The position numbers were made by a program, and so were the translations under genes. A stretch of 20,733 nucleotides of DNA from Baffinella frigidus (lineage: Eukaryota; Cryptophyceae; Cryptomonadales; Baffinellaceae): assembly GCA_026770585.1 (NCBI GenBank), contig MU646953.1, positions 47,937 through 68,669 on the forward strand. The letters run 5' to 3'. The notes beneath the pieces were generated by a model, which did no database searches, was not told the origin of the DNA, and saw only the letters and a list, made by a program, of their open reading frames with translations. This document shows positions 1 through 12,300 of this stretch, piece after piece; positions within the stretch are counted from its first letter, which is position 1; each line of letters starts with the position of its first letter.

Positions 1-172
1 GTGAGAGAGAGAGAGAGGGAGGGAGGGAGCGAGAGAGAGCGAGAGAGCACTGTGAGGACGCAATCGATTCGAGACCCGCACTCCATGTGAGGACCTAGCC
101 CAGGACGAGCCCGCCTCGGGCCGTTGGATCGACTGTTTTCGGGGTGCTCTATCGGGCATAATCGTGTGTGTG

Positions 173-233
<61 letters not shown>

Positions 234-918
234 GCACTGTGCAGACCCAGTCGACCCGAGACTCCCATGCCTACTGTCCACATCTACAGGGGTACCTCGC
301 TCACACGGAGCCGCCCCCCCCCCAGGACCACCGTAGGGCCGTAGATAGGCCTACTGTAGGGAGGGTCCTAGGAGACGCACTCTCCTAGGACCTACCCTGT
401 ACAGGGGCACCTCGCGCATAAGAAACTGCCCTCCCACCTAGGACCCTACCGTAGGGCTATGCCTAGGGGCCTATGGTGTTCTAGGGGAGGGGGCGTTTTC
501 CTATGAGCGAGGTGCCCCTGTACAGTTGGCGGGGTGTGTACGAGGAGGAGCAGTGAAACGAGAAAGCCTAGGACCACCATAGGACCCTAGGCATGGTCCT
601 ACTGTACGGTCCTAGGGGGGCATGGTCCTAGGGTCCTAGAAGGGTATGGTCCTAGGCATGGTCCTTCTGTAGGGTCCTAGCGCTGACAGGGAGGAGTCAA
701 CGCGTGGCCTGAGAGGCTGCGGTCACAGGCGAATAGCCTTTTCGATCACTCATCTCCAGGCTTGAGAGTAATAAAGCAGAAGAAGATGCAGAAGCAGAAG
801 CAAAAGAAGAAGAAGAAGAGGAAGATGAAGATGAAGCAGAAGAAGAAGAGGAAGACGAAGAGGAAGAGGAGGAGGAAGAAGAAGACAGCAGAAGTGTCCA
901 GGGGGAGGGGGTGCTCAC
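1..918. repeat. Repeat-filled stretch beyond CDC123 exon 13
   Basis: No gene is recognised. The stretch holds a GA tract (1-48), a GT then GA microsatellite (about 162-234), a 40-bp degenerate direct repeat around ACTGTG...CGAGAC (46-90 and 232-280), a foldback at 397-525, many short CCTAGG/CTACGGTAGG palindromes and a GAA/GAG-rich tract (776-895). It is best read as the last CDC123 intron. Confidence 0.6.
397..525. repeat. Foldback (MITE-like) element
   Basis: The left arm CTGTACAGGGGCACCTCGC is matched by GCGAGGTGCCCCTGTACAG at the right end. The interior contains further CCTAGG and TACCGTAGG palindromes. A partial arm copy lies at about 284-303. No coding capacity. Confidence 0.6.
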
Positions 919-1035
919 GAGGCGAAGCTCAGGCTCATCGGGAGAGAGATCCTGGAAGTCGGGCCATTGGAAGAGGAGAGGTTGCGTCAGGCCGCCGTAG
1001 GGATTCACGTCGATCAGAAACACCCTCCAGTCCGA
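919..1035 (-). CDS. CDC123: CDC123 exon 13 (LIDVNPYG ATP-site motif)
   Basis: The 117-nt exon follows CCGCAG and encodes SDWRVFLIDVNPYGG, then LTQPLLFQWPDFQDL and an acidic tail ending EPELRL, with donor CTC/GTGAGC in phase 0. In the family, the Asp and Asn of LIDFNP sit at the nucleotide/metal site of the ATP-grasp fold. The C-terminal exon (family FR-x-V...P-D region) was not found in 1-918 and probably lies left of the window. Confidence 0.92.
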
Positions 1036-4000
1036 CTGCGGGCGGGCAAGCTCACGTTTAGGTCCTAGTCTTACACGGCCTTCACAAAAGGGGATACGTG
1101 AGTGACTTGGGAGGCACCTGGCGGATCCAACCTCCAAGATCACTGCGGGAGGGCACGACGGTCAGGTCCTTGTCTGACAAGGCGTTCACGCAGGAGAAAC
1201 GGCTGCCATGTTGGGTTCGAACCGGAGGGTACGCACTCGTTTCTCTGAGCAAGCTGTAGGGGTTCACGTCGATCAGAAACACCTTCCAATCCGACGGCGG
1301 ACCAGCAAGCACACCACACATTTAGGTCCCAGTCGTACACGGCCTTCACAAAAGGGAATACGTATTAATAGTGACTTGAGAGGCACCTGGCGGATCCAAC
1401 CTCCAAGATCAAACGACACTTCTCGTTGGAGCCCTAAAAGATCCTACGGCCTACCGAAGTCAATACCGTAGGCTCAACTTCCCTGGATTTCGGCTGTTGC
1501 ACTATTAGAGTGTTGGGAGGCGGTGCATTGAATGCGGGGACTATGACGTGGACTCCCCCTCTACTGCAAACCCTTTGCCCACCCTGTCCACCTATCTTTT
1601 TAAAGACGAATTTGGGTTGAAAAGGCAGCTTTTGGTACTAAAAAAAGATAAAAGTATTTTTACACGATAATTCGAGGTTAGTTTGAATTTCGCCTGTGGT
1701 TGGAATTGGAGCCGTTTGTTACCGATTTCGTAACAGGGGGGGCTGTGGGTTTTCAGCTGGATTGGAGAGAGACCCTTCGTTAGGGTTTAGGGTTTCAAGA
1801 AACAAAAGGGGCACCTGGCGGATGTAAGCATCAAAGACGAACGATTTGAGGTGCGCCATCTTCTCTTGCATCTGCGGAGAGAGTGAGAGAGTGAGTGTGT
1901 GTGTGTGTGTGTGTGAGAGAGAGCCAGAGAGAGAGCGTGAGTGATTGTGTGTGTGAGAGAGAGCTAGAGGGAGCGATCGAGAGAGAGATAGAGAGATAGA
2001 AAGAGAGAGAGAGATCGAGCGAGAGAGAGAGACCTGAATCACTACCAACACGGTCGCCATGCACGCACCCCCCCCGATGCTGTGTCAGAGCAGCTCATTT
2101 GTTACCAACGCATCAGCCTACTTGCACGTGCGCATAATTCTGCACAGATAAGACAGTCAGGACCAGAATCAGATAAGACAGTCATGACCAGAATCTGATC
2201 CTGGCTTTCAGGTAAAAGTCCTTGGACCACCGCCGCGTGTTGCCTCAGGGGAGGCGGCACGAGACAAGAAGATGTCGAAAGGCCACCTACCCAGAGTCGT
2301 ATATCACCAAGCATACAACGTATACTAAGATTCTTCAAACGTGACTGCGACGGCGCGTGCTTTCCCAGATTCGAAAAAGCAAGCTCTCAGGCCACACGCG
2401 GCTGACCACGCACCCACTTTAAAACACGGGGAGCTGTACATGTGAGGTAGTGTGTAGTAATCTTTATATGTTTGGTCACGTTTCTCCCCGCTTTTCGGGG
2501 AGACACGTCACCAACTCCGTACAGCACGCCAGCAATCGACATTTAAAAAGGATGCTTGGGTAGCCTCGTGTGAGAGGAGGGGAGAACCTCTTGGCTGAAG
2601 AATGTCTTGAGAGTCTCGAGGATCTGCGTACGTGGGGGTTTGGGGTATAGGGTTCAGGGTTTGGGATTTAGGTTTTAGGGTTTAGAATTTAGGGTTTGGG
2701 GTTTCAGGTTTGGGGTTTAGGGTTTGGGGTTGAGGATTGAGGTTTGAAGTTTTGGGATTTAGGGTTGGGGGTTTAGGGTTTAGGGTTTAGGGTTTGGGGT
2801 TTATGGTTTAGGGCTTATGGTTTAGGGTTTAGGGTTTATGGTTTAGGGTTGAGGGTGTGGGGTAGAGGGTTCAGGCTTTAGAGTTTAGGGTTTAGGGTTC
2901 AGGGTTCAGGGTTTAGAGTTTAGGGTTTAGGGTTCAGGGTTTAGGTTTCAGGTTTTAGGGGTTAGGGTGTAGAGTTTAGTGGTGTAGGGTTTGGTGGGGT
3001 GGGGTGTGGACCAGGGGCTGTATTTCGAGGAGGAAGTCGTACTTGGCGGAACAGTCTCTCTGACACACTGCGATCAGCCCTCCCTCCCGCACCTGCGACG
3101 TGCCAGGAAAGGGGTAAGGCATTAGGTGTTAGGGGGTAGTGTTACTTGGCGGAACAGTCTCTCTGACAGACTGCGATCAGCCCTCCTTCGCGCACCTGCC
3201 CCATCGCAGGCCACGCTAGGTCATGCACATTAGTAGGTTAACGGCCTGAAAAGGGGGTAGTTAGGCCTACGGCTTTGCCTAGAACCTCCTACCGTAGGCC
3301 GAGACTTTTTGGTCCTAGGATCCCTCGGCCTACGATAGGAGGTCCTAGGCAATGCCGTATGCCTAACTACCCCATTTTCAGGCAGTTAGCCTATGAACAT
3401 GAATTTCCTTTAAAGCCGATTCTGGAAAATATTGCCATATTTGTACCAGAAACACCCCAGAGGTCAAGCGCCCACCGCCGCAAGAATGTGGGATTTGTAC
3501 CACGAACAACATTTGACGCGAAACGTTGCAATGTGAAATTTCTACGTGTTCCTTGGTGTGGATTGTTTTCTGAGATGTTAAAGCAAGATGGAATGGTTTG
3601 GGACGGTGACGCACGGATGTGTCTTTGATATGGTGTGTCGAGGGAGGGGCTCGCGGCCAGGGTACGCGGTGAAACGCCGTTTCAAACCGGTGTGCTGTTG
3701 AAACGCGGACACCGCATCCTGACACCCGTTCTCTCACGGGCAGGCTCGCCCATTCTGAACACATAGACGATATGGGGGCGCTAGGGTTTGGGGTTTAGGG
3801 TTTAGGGTCCAGGGTTCCGGGTCTAGGGTTTAGGGATTAGAAGAAAAACACGCGGCGGAAACCGCATCCTGACACGCGTTTGCATTTCCACATGGGGGCA
3901 GGCTCCCACATTCGCAGCAAACAGAACATGAGGGGGGCACTAGGGTTTAGGGTTTAGGGTTTAGGGTTTAGGATTTAGGGTTTTAGGGTTTGGGGTTTAG

Positions 4001-7000
4001 GAGTTCAGGTTTGGGGTTCAGGGTCTAGGTTTTGTGTTTTGGGGTTTTGGGTTTTGGGTTTTGGGTTTTGGGTTTTGGGTTTTGGGTTTTGGGTTTGGGG
4101 TTTGGGGTTTGGGGTTTGGGGTTTGGGGTTTGGGGTTTGGGGTTTTGGGTTTTGGGTTTTGGGTTTTGGGTTTTGGGTTTTGGGTTTTGGGTTTGGGGTT
4201 TGGGGTTTGGGGTTTATGGTTTAGGGCGGGGGGGTATTGAGCAGCGAAACTTGAGGCTTGTGCGGAGGTCGAACCACTTGTTAATGCCACAAGCTAACGC
4301 CAGCGGACCCCTTAGCCTACGGTAGGAACTCCCCCTCCTCCTACGCCGTTTAAAACAAAAAGGTCTTTAAAAGTCGTAGGAGGGGGGCTCCTACCGTAAG
4401 CAATCCGTAGGCTCTAAGTACCTCGCTGGCGTTAGCTTTTTGCATGTCTCAGGCGGGCCCGGCCGGACTTTCTGAATTGCAACAATACCCCCCCCAACAA
4501 TAGACGATGGGGGGGCGCGTTGGGGCGGGGGTGGGGGAGTACGAAGCAGCGGAACTCGAGGCTGGAGCGGAGGTCGAACCACTTGCGCAGTGCGAGTGTC
4601 ACCTGCTCTGGCCGCCCGTCTGCCGGCCTCCGAACGCCTGCGTGCGGTTCAGGATTTAGATTTAGGGTTTAGGGTTTAGGGTTTAGGGTTCATGGTTGAT
4701 GGCTGTTGATTTTTGGTTTAGGGTTTAGGTTTAGGGTTTAGGTTTGGGTTGTAGGGTTTAGGGTTTATGGTTTATGGTTTATGGTTTATGGTTTCTGATT
4801 TATGGTTTATGGTTTAGGGTTTAGGGTTTAGACGCGCGCTTTCCACGCCTGTTTCAAGAGTGAGCGAGTGGGTGGTTGAGTGAGTGAGTGAGTGAGTGAG
4901 TGAGTCAGCTTGTGAGGGAATGTGAGAGTGAGTGAGTGAGTGAGTGAGCAAGTGAGTGAGAGAGTCAGAGCCCCAGCAGTCAATTTGACGGCCCGAGGCG
5001 CCTCGGGCTCTTTCCAGCTCTTCTCAGACTAGGTCCTTACAGACCCGGGTTGGCATGATTGCAGGCGTAACGCGGCGTTCTCTGTTCCCAAGTTGACATC
5101 CACTCGGAACACTACGAGGAATCGTGTTCAAGTCAATTATTGGATTATTATCTAAGAACCAAAAGTCAGCAATTTGTCACGTCCCTCCCCGGACTTCCGG
5201 GGAGGGACGTGCCCCGTAGCCTACCGAGTGGTTGGGAGGGAAACCGGGAAAAAAGTCCGGGCTCACCAAGTTGGTTAGCCCCAAAAGACAGAGACAAAGC
5301 TGGACGGAGTCAGGCACCAGTCGCGTCCGGGGCCACGTCCTCCTCTTGTTGCCACTAGCCCTTGGAGGTGGCTCAAATAGTGCCGTGGAACCTTTTTGAT
5401 TTGCCTTGACATCTAACCCAGATGTGAGGTAGATGCAACAAAAGTTGACACATTTTGTACCAAAAACCAACTTTTGAAAAATAGTTCCAGAGCACAATTT
5501 GAGGCACCTCCCAGGGCTGGTGGTGGCAGTAGTCGAAAGCGTTTCGCGTGGGCAATTTGTACCAAGGGGAGCCAGAACGCGGCGACCGTTGAACGTGATA
5601 GGTACAAACCCCTCCTGCCACACAGAGAACGTCGAAGGGATTTTGAATAACCCCTACGCGATAAGACCTGGGACCCTACGGTAGGCAATCCGTGGGGACA
5701 CAGGGGGGGTTCTTACAGATAAGGTAACGGAAACCCGGGCACTGAGCGCCCGAAAATCTCTTCGTAGCCCTCTGTGTGGTAGGTACAACCCCCTCAAAAC
5801 GCTCTTTTCTCGTAGGAAGACGTGGGAGGGGTTGTGAGACCTATGGTGGGGGGCGCATCGTCCTCCTCGTCGCAGCAGTCGAAGGCATGGCACAGGTCGT
5901 GCACTGCGAAGTCCGATGACCTGCGCGCAAGCGTGTGTGTGTCAAGGTCAGCGCGATCGAGCAAGAGAGTTTGTGATAGGGTGATCGTGATCTGCGAGCA
6001 AGAGAGTGTGTGCCGTCAGAACACAAGACACATCAAAGTTAGGCAGGCAGGCAGGTAGGCAGGGAGGGAGGCAGGGAGGGAGGGAGGGAGGGAGGGAGGC
6101 AGGGAGGCAGGGAGGCAGGTAGGGCGGTACGTATGTAGGTAGGTAGGTAGGGAATGGGGCAGTGGGGAGGGCGGGGGGGGTACTTGCGGATGAGGATGAC
6201 ATCAGAGCACGAGACGCACATCATAGGTAGCTAGGTAGGTAGGTAGGTAGGTAGGGGCGGTAGGGGCGGTAGGGGCGGTAGGGGCGGTAGGTACGGCATG
6301 CGAAATACAGCAGTTAGGAGGGCCTGAGGGCGGGGGGGGTAGTTGAGGATGAGGATGCCGTCAGCGCACGAGACGCACATCATGGGTAGGTAGGAAGGTA
6401 GGAACGGCATGGGGCAGGTAACCATGTATATCTAGGTATAACATATATGTTAATATATCATTTAGTGGGGCGGGCTTGAGGGCGGGGGAGGTACTTGAGG
6501 ATGAGGTGACGTGGCGAGAATCCTGATATGTAGGTAGGTAGGTAGGTAGGTAGGTAGGTAGGTAGGGAGGTAGGTAGGTAGGTAGGTAGGTAGGTAGGGC
6601 AAGGGGCAGTGGGGAAGGCGGGGGGAGGTTACTTGAGGATGAGGATGACGTCCGAGCACGAGACACACATGAGGTTCTCGCCCGCATTGATCCACTTCGC
6701 ATCCCGGGGGGTGCTCCAGTTCAGCTTCGGCAACACCTGGGTTCAGGGAGGTTAGGGGTTAAGGGGTGGGGGTTGGATGTGAGAGGTTAAGGGGTGTGGG
6801 GTTGGAGGTTAGGGGCTAAGGGGTGTGGGGTTGGAGGTTAGGGGTTAAGGGGTGTGGGGTTAAGGTTGAGGGGGATAGGGTTTAGGGGTTTAGGGGTGTG
6901 GGGTCAAGGTTTAGGGGTTTAGAGGTTAGGGGGTAGGAGTGAGAGGTGAGGGGGTAGCCAGCTTCAGCAGCACCTGCCACACGTGAACGCGACTCGGTAC

Positions 7001-9316
7001 ATAATTTACAATACATGGCTTCACAACTCTTTTAACGTTGTGATTGTAAAGTTTTGATCCAAGTCGCGTTCAAATAAGCCCTCCTTCAACGTTGGCTTCG
7101 GCACTAAGAAGCAGGGGGGGAGGGAGGGAGGGAGGGAGGGGAAGCAGACCTGACCCCCGAGAGTGGCGATTGCTGCCTCGATCGCTTCTATCTCCTGCCC
7201 ACGCATTTCATTTTCAGCACCCAAATCACGAGTTTTCCCAAAACACATTTTTTTCAAAACCACGAGTTTTCCCAAAACACGAGTGTTTGGCGTTGCCGCG
7301 CGTGTTTGAACATGGCTTCACCACTAGGACCAACATTTTCTCACCCGCGCTCTGAAGTAAAACATGTTGACCCCGTTCCCGAAAACCGGGTTTACGGGAA
7401 TGAATCCACCAGGAACCCGAAACAGAATATTTCGAGTCTGGGAGCTTCGGACATTCGTGTCATATGACCCTACAGTAGGACATGTCTAGGGACCTACGGG
7501 TTTCCTAGGGGAATGCATAAATGGCTGCTGCTCTTCAAAGTGTACATCCTGGGAGAAATCCTGCTTCCCGGAAACCGGGTTTAAGCCGCTACGGTGGTTG
7601 GTGAATGGGGCTCTAAGAACCTCCTCGAACGGAGGTTGCGCGGAGTCTGCCCCATCCAGCGCATCCCTCCACCAACAACCCGTAGCGGCTTAAACCCGGT
7701 TTTCCGGAAGCGGGATTTCCCCCAGGATGTACACTTTAAAGAGCACCAGCCATCTATGCAGCCCCCTAGGAAACCCGTAGGTCCCTAGACATGTCCTACC
7801 GTAGGGTAAGCCGCCACGGGTTGTTGGAGGATGGGGCTCTAAGAACCTCCTCGAAGGCAGGTTGCGCGGAGTCTGCCCCATCCAGCACCCCCTCCGCCTC
7901 CTCCTCCTCCTCGCCGGTCTCATCTTCCGAGTAGCTCGACCATCCGTCGCTGCCGAGAGAGAGAGTTTGTTGATTAGACGACCAGCCTCACCACGTTCTA
8001 AGACCCCCATCCAGCGCCCCTTCCGCCGCCGCCTCCTCCTCCTCTCCGGTCTCATCTTCCGAGTAGCTCGACCATCCATCACTGCCGCATTCCAGATTAG
8101 ACCAGAACGTTTTCGGGGGACTCCGAGGATTCAGGGTTAGGGTGGACGCCCTGAGAGAGAGAGGTTGTTGATTAGACGACCAGCCTGACCACGTTCTAAG
8201 ACCCCCTTACGGATTTTGGGGGGCAACTCTGCATTCCCGGATTGGACCACAGCGTTTTCGGGAGACTCCGAGGATTCAGGGTTGGGGTGGACGCCCTGAT
8301 TCCGGAATGAATCTTATCATCACGGCATTTCGTAGGGTTCTACGGTATGCACCAGCAGGGGGGTACGCAATGCAGAGTTTGCCGAAAACGCCCCAACTCC
8401 GAGGATTCAGGGTAATTGGCATACGGTATTGGACTTCGATAGATCCGAGGGCTTGTAGGACCGTGTTGCCCTGGATTCAATGAGTTTTGCAGTTGGAGAT
8501 TGTCGCTGGATTCGAAGAGCACTCCCCACACCACAGGAGAACGCTAGAGAGGCCTATTTATATGTGAAAAAAGGTTGTAAATATTTGTACCATGATAAGG
8601 TAAAGTAACCTCGTGCCTGGCAGAATTTATGCCAGGCACGAGGTTACTTTATCTTATCCTGGTACAAATCTGAGCATTTGTGTAGTAAAGACTTTATATG
8701 TTCGGTTTTAAATAGGCCCCTCTAGCATTCTCGAGTGGCAGTCCTGCCCCTGCACGTGGCACAGACGTGGCACGTTGCGGGCAGCCCCATCTGTCCCGAG
8801 ACGGGCCTGCCTCACGCCAGTCCGGAGGCGGGCCTATCTTAATCCAGTCCCGAGGCGGGCCCATTTGATCCCGGTCCCGAGGCGGGCCGCACGCTGGCGC
8901 GCTGGCACGCACCTCTCTTCGCCGTCGCCAGAGAGCGAGAGAGAGAGCGAGACAGGGAGAGGGAGATGGAGGGAGGGAGGGAGGGAGGGAGAGACGGAGA
9001 GAGAGAGCGAGAGAGCGTGCGAGAGAGAGAGGGAGAGAGAGAGGGAGAGAGAGGGAGATGGAGGGAGGGAGGGAGGGAGGAAGGGAGGAAGGGAGGAAGG
9101 GAGAGAGCGAGGGAGCGCGCGCGCGAGAGAGCGCGAGAGAGCGAGCGCGTGAGAGCGAGCACGCACCTCTCGCCACCGTCGCCACCTTCAGTCGAATAGT
9201 TTTGAGCCCTCGGCGCCTGGCATCCTGGGGGGAGGATGATTCCTGCTCCAGGGTTTAGGGTTTAGGGTTTGGGGTTGGGGGTTTAAAGTTTGGGTTTTCG
9301 GGTTTCGGTTTTCAGG

Positions 9317-9357
<41 letters not shown>

Positions 9358-12300
9358 GTTTCGGGTTTCAGGTATAGGGGTTCGACTGTCTTCAAGGAGG
9401 TAGTTGCAGCAGAATGTCGGGGCGCGGCAGTCGCTCACGTTTCTCCTTGTTGACTAATCCTAGCCACCTTGGCCACTTATGGCGACAAGTGGACCGCACT
9501 AAGTGGATCACTCTCAGGTGCAGGGTGTAGAGTTTCGACCGTCCTCGAGTAGGTAGTCGCAGAAGGTTTTTTGGACCTTAACGATCCTAGAAAACCCTGA
9601 TGTTGCAGTCGCGGAAAACCCTCGTCCGCACCATTCAAACCCTGGGGGAGTTTTCTGGGGGAGTTTTCTAAGGCAACGTGCAAATGGCTCAAACGTTTCA
9701 GCAGATACAGGTTTAGGGGTTAGGGTTTCGACCGTCCTCGAGAAGGCAGTCACAGAAGGGGCGCGTCAGGACCACCAGCCGAACCTACGGAACCAAACCC
9801 TCGAGGGCGTCCCGGCAAGTAATCGAGGGTTACGAGAGACGGTGGTTCCGGAGGTTTTGTTCCTGCGCTAGGGGTCCCGATGAACACCCGCCTACTTTCT
9901 CGCCTGGTCCCCCTACTTGGGTTTCGGAGTTCGACCACTTATGGCGACAAGTGGACCGCACAAAGTGGATCCCTCTCAGGTGGTTTCAGGTGTAGGGGTT
10001 CGACCGTCCTCGAGGAGGTAGTCGCAGAAGGGGCGCGAGAGGACCACCAGCCGCGTCGGTGGGGACACCTGCCAATTCAAACCACATCACTCCAATTCAA
10101 TTCAAACCAAATCAGTCAATTCAAACCAAATCAGTCCCGTCGGGGGAGACACCTGGCAGCCAACATCAAGATTGTTGGATACCCATCAATTGGTGGAATC
10201 CAGGGTGTTACAGAGCGGAATCCAGCCTAGCGCGACAACTCAGCACTCCCGTCATTCGCGTTCTCATCAAGCCCGCCGCTTCCCGCCACCCACTCGTACG
10301 AATACTAGCTCTGCCTCGGTCGGGTTCACTGCTTGTTTCCACACAAAAAGTTGACGTATGTGTACCAGCAAACAGGGGAATCAACTTCCGGTCTCCGCAT
10401 TTTGAGGAGACCAGGTTAAGTCAGGCAGAGATAGAAATCGGGAGTTGCGAAAGGATGAAATGGGGCCTGACGTGTGGGGGGCGGTGGGGGGTGGGCGGGA
10501 CGGGCAGGAAGTGCAGAAAGATCTCACGTGGAAACACTTTCAATTTATAAACTTGGATTCAATGAAAATTACTACACGTTTGCTCTAATATACCTAATAA
10601 AGATCGTTGTGTGTAGTAAATTTCATTGAACCAAGTCTATAAATCAAAAGTGTGTCCACATGAGATGTTCTAGGGTTTCGCAGGAAGGGGTGGACCTTCT
10701 TCAAGAGCGGGTAACACTCTGGTGTCCGCTACTTTGGAGCCATTTTTCTCTCAAAAGGCAATTTTTACCCTCAGGACGTGACCAAAATTCGCCAAAAGGT
10801 AACATACAAATAATTTTAGAGTTGTGTCCAAGAATTTGAGAAGCCCCCTGTGGCTTTGCAGCAGGAAAGGCACAAAGATCTTGAGGGTTTAGGGTTTCGC
10901 AGGAGGGGGAGGACCTCCTTCAATAGCTATTGAAGTACCACTCTCCGATCTGGAGGCAACCACACCCTTCATTCGCATCCTCGTCGAGGATGATGCCCAC
11001 TGCTCGTACAAATTGAAGACGGGGTGCGAAACGATGAAAGAAGGTGAGTTGGGAGGGCGGTGGAGGTGCGTGACGCGCAGGGTTTAGGCTTTCGGTCTAG
11101 GGTTTGGGTTTAGGGTTTAGGGTTTAGGGTTTAGGGTTTAGGGTTTAGGGTTTAGGGTTTAGGGTTTAGGGTTTAGGGTTTAGGGTTTAGGGTTTAGGGT
11201 GTAGGGTGTAGACCTTCTTCAAGAGCGGGTACCACTCTCCGATCTGGCAGGCCAGCACATCCTGCGCCGTTTGAAGAGATCAGTACTGATGGGTGTTGTT
11301 ACTGATTGTTGATGAATAATGTTATTGGTACCACTCTCCGATCTGGCATGCCAGCACATCCTGCTCCGTTTCATGCGATGAGTGTTATTGATGGGTGCTG
11401 TTACTGATTGTTGATGAATAATGTTGTTGATGAGCGTTTTTCATGGGTGTTGTCGATGCATCATGTATTGATGAGTGTGATTCATAGTCAGTTTCCTCGT
11501 CGATTTCGGCGCATCAAAACGATGCGCCCGCAAGTTGATTTCCGAGGTTGGTTCGTGGTAAATCCGTTAACTTTCGGTGGAAAAGTAGGCAGCGAACAAG
11601 AGTAAGAGGGAGAATGAAATTGATTGGATACCCATAAAATCGAGACATCTAGGGTTGCGAGTTTCGGGTTTAGGGTTCAGTGTTTCGGGTTTCGGGTTTC
11701 GGGTTGAAGTTGAGGTTTAAAGATTTAGGGTTTCGGGTTTCGGGTTTCGGGTTTCGGGTTTACGGTTTGTGGTAAAGGGTCAAGGGTCAAGGGTTTAGGG
11801 TGTAGGGTTCAGGATTTAGGGTTTAGGGTCTAGGGTCTAGGGTTTACAGTGGAGGGTTTAAGGTTTAGGGTTTAGGGTTTAGGGTTTAAGGTTTAGGATG
11901 AAGGGTTTAGGGTTTAGGGTTGAGGGTTTAGAGTTTAGGGTCTAGGGTTTAAGGTTCATTGTTTAGGGGTTAGGGGTTAGGGTTTTGGGTTTATGGGGTT
12001 AGGCTGGAATTTATGTGGTGACAAAATACAGAATTCGCAATTCAAAGTTGCCCCAAAACGTTTGGCGGCCACTTTCAGCTCGAATTGTGTTGGACATAAT
12101 CAAACGTTGCGATTTTAATTGAATTGTGTACAGCAGCAAGATTTTTCAATTCGAGCTCGAACTCGCAATGTTTCGACATGATTCCTGTCTGAAAACTGTT
12201 TTATGGCTGAAGCGATGTGGTTTGCATGAAAATCTGCTCGGATTCGAAATAAATCAAAGTCAATAAAGTGACTTTGAATTGTGTATTTTGCGAATTCTGT

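Noticed and set aside
3709-3935. Another pair of CDC123 exon copies
   Set aside because: The direct repeat is clear but neither copy translates to a recognisable CDC123 segment in any frame, so it is left as a repeat.
2638-4225. Telomere or chromosome end
   Set aside because: The tracts are internal, degenerate, interrupted by exons, and change orientation at 12.4-14.1 kb.
4018-4325. Open frames of Gly-Phe-Trp-Val or Pro-Lys-Asn repeats on both strands
   Set aside because: Pure translation of TTTTGGG/TTTGGGG arrays whose unit length of seven keeps all frames open.
5177-5623. 148-codon minus-strand frame
   Set aside because: Runs through a hairpin, a degenerate exon 8 remnant and unique DNA without family signature; it lies in CDC123 intron 8.
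8694-9260. Long open frames rich in Ser-Leu-Pro or Arg-Glu over the GA-rich tract
   Set aside because: They arise on both strands and in several frames from a purine microsatellite and have no domain.
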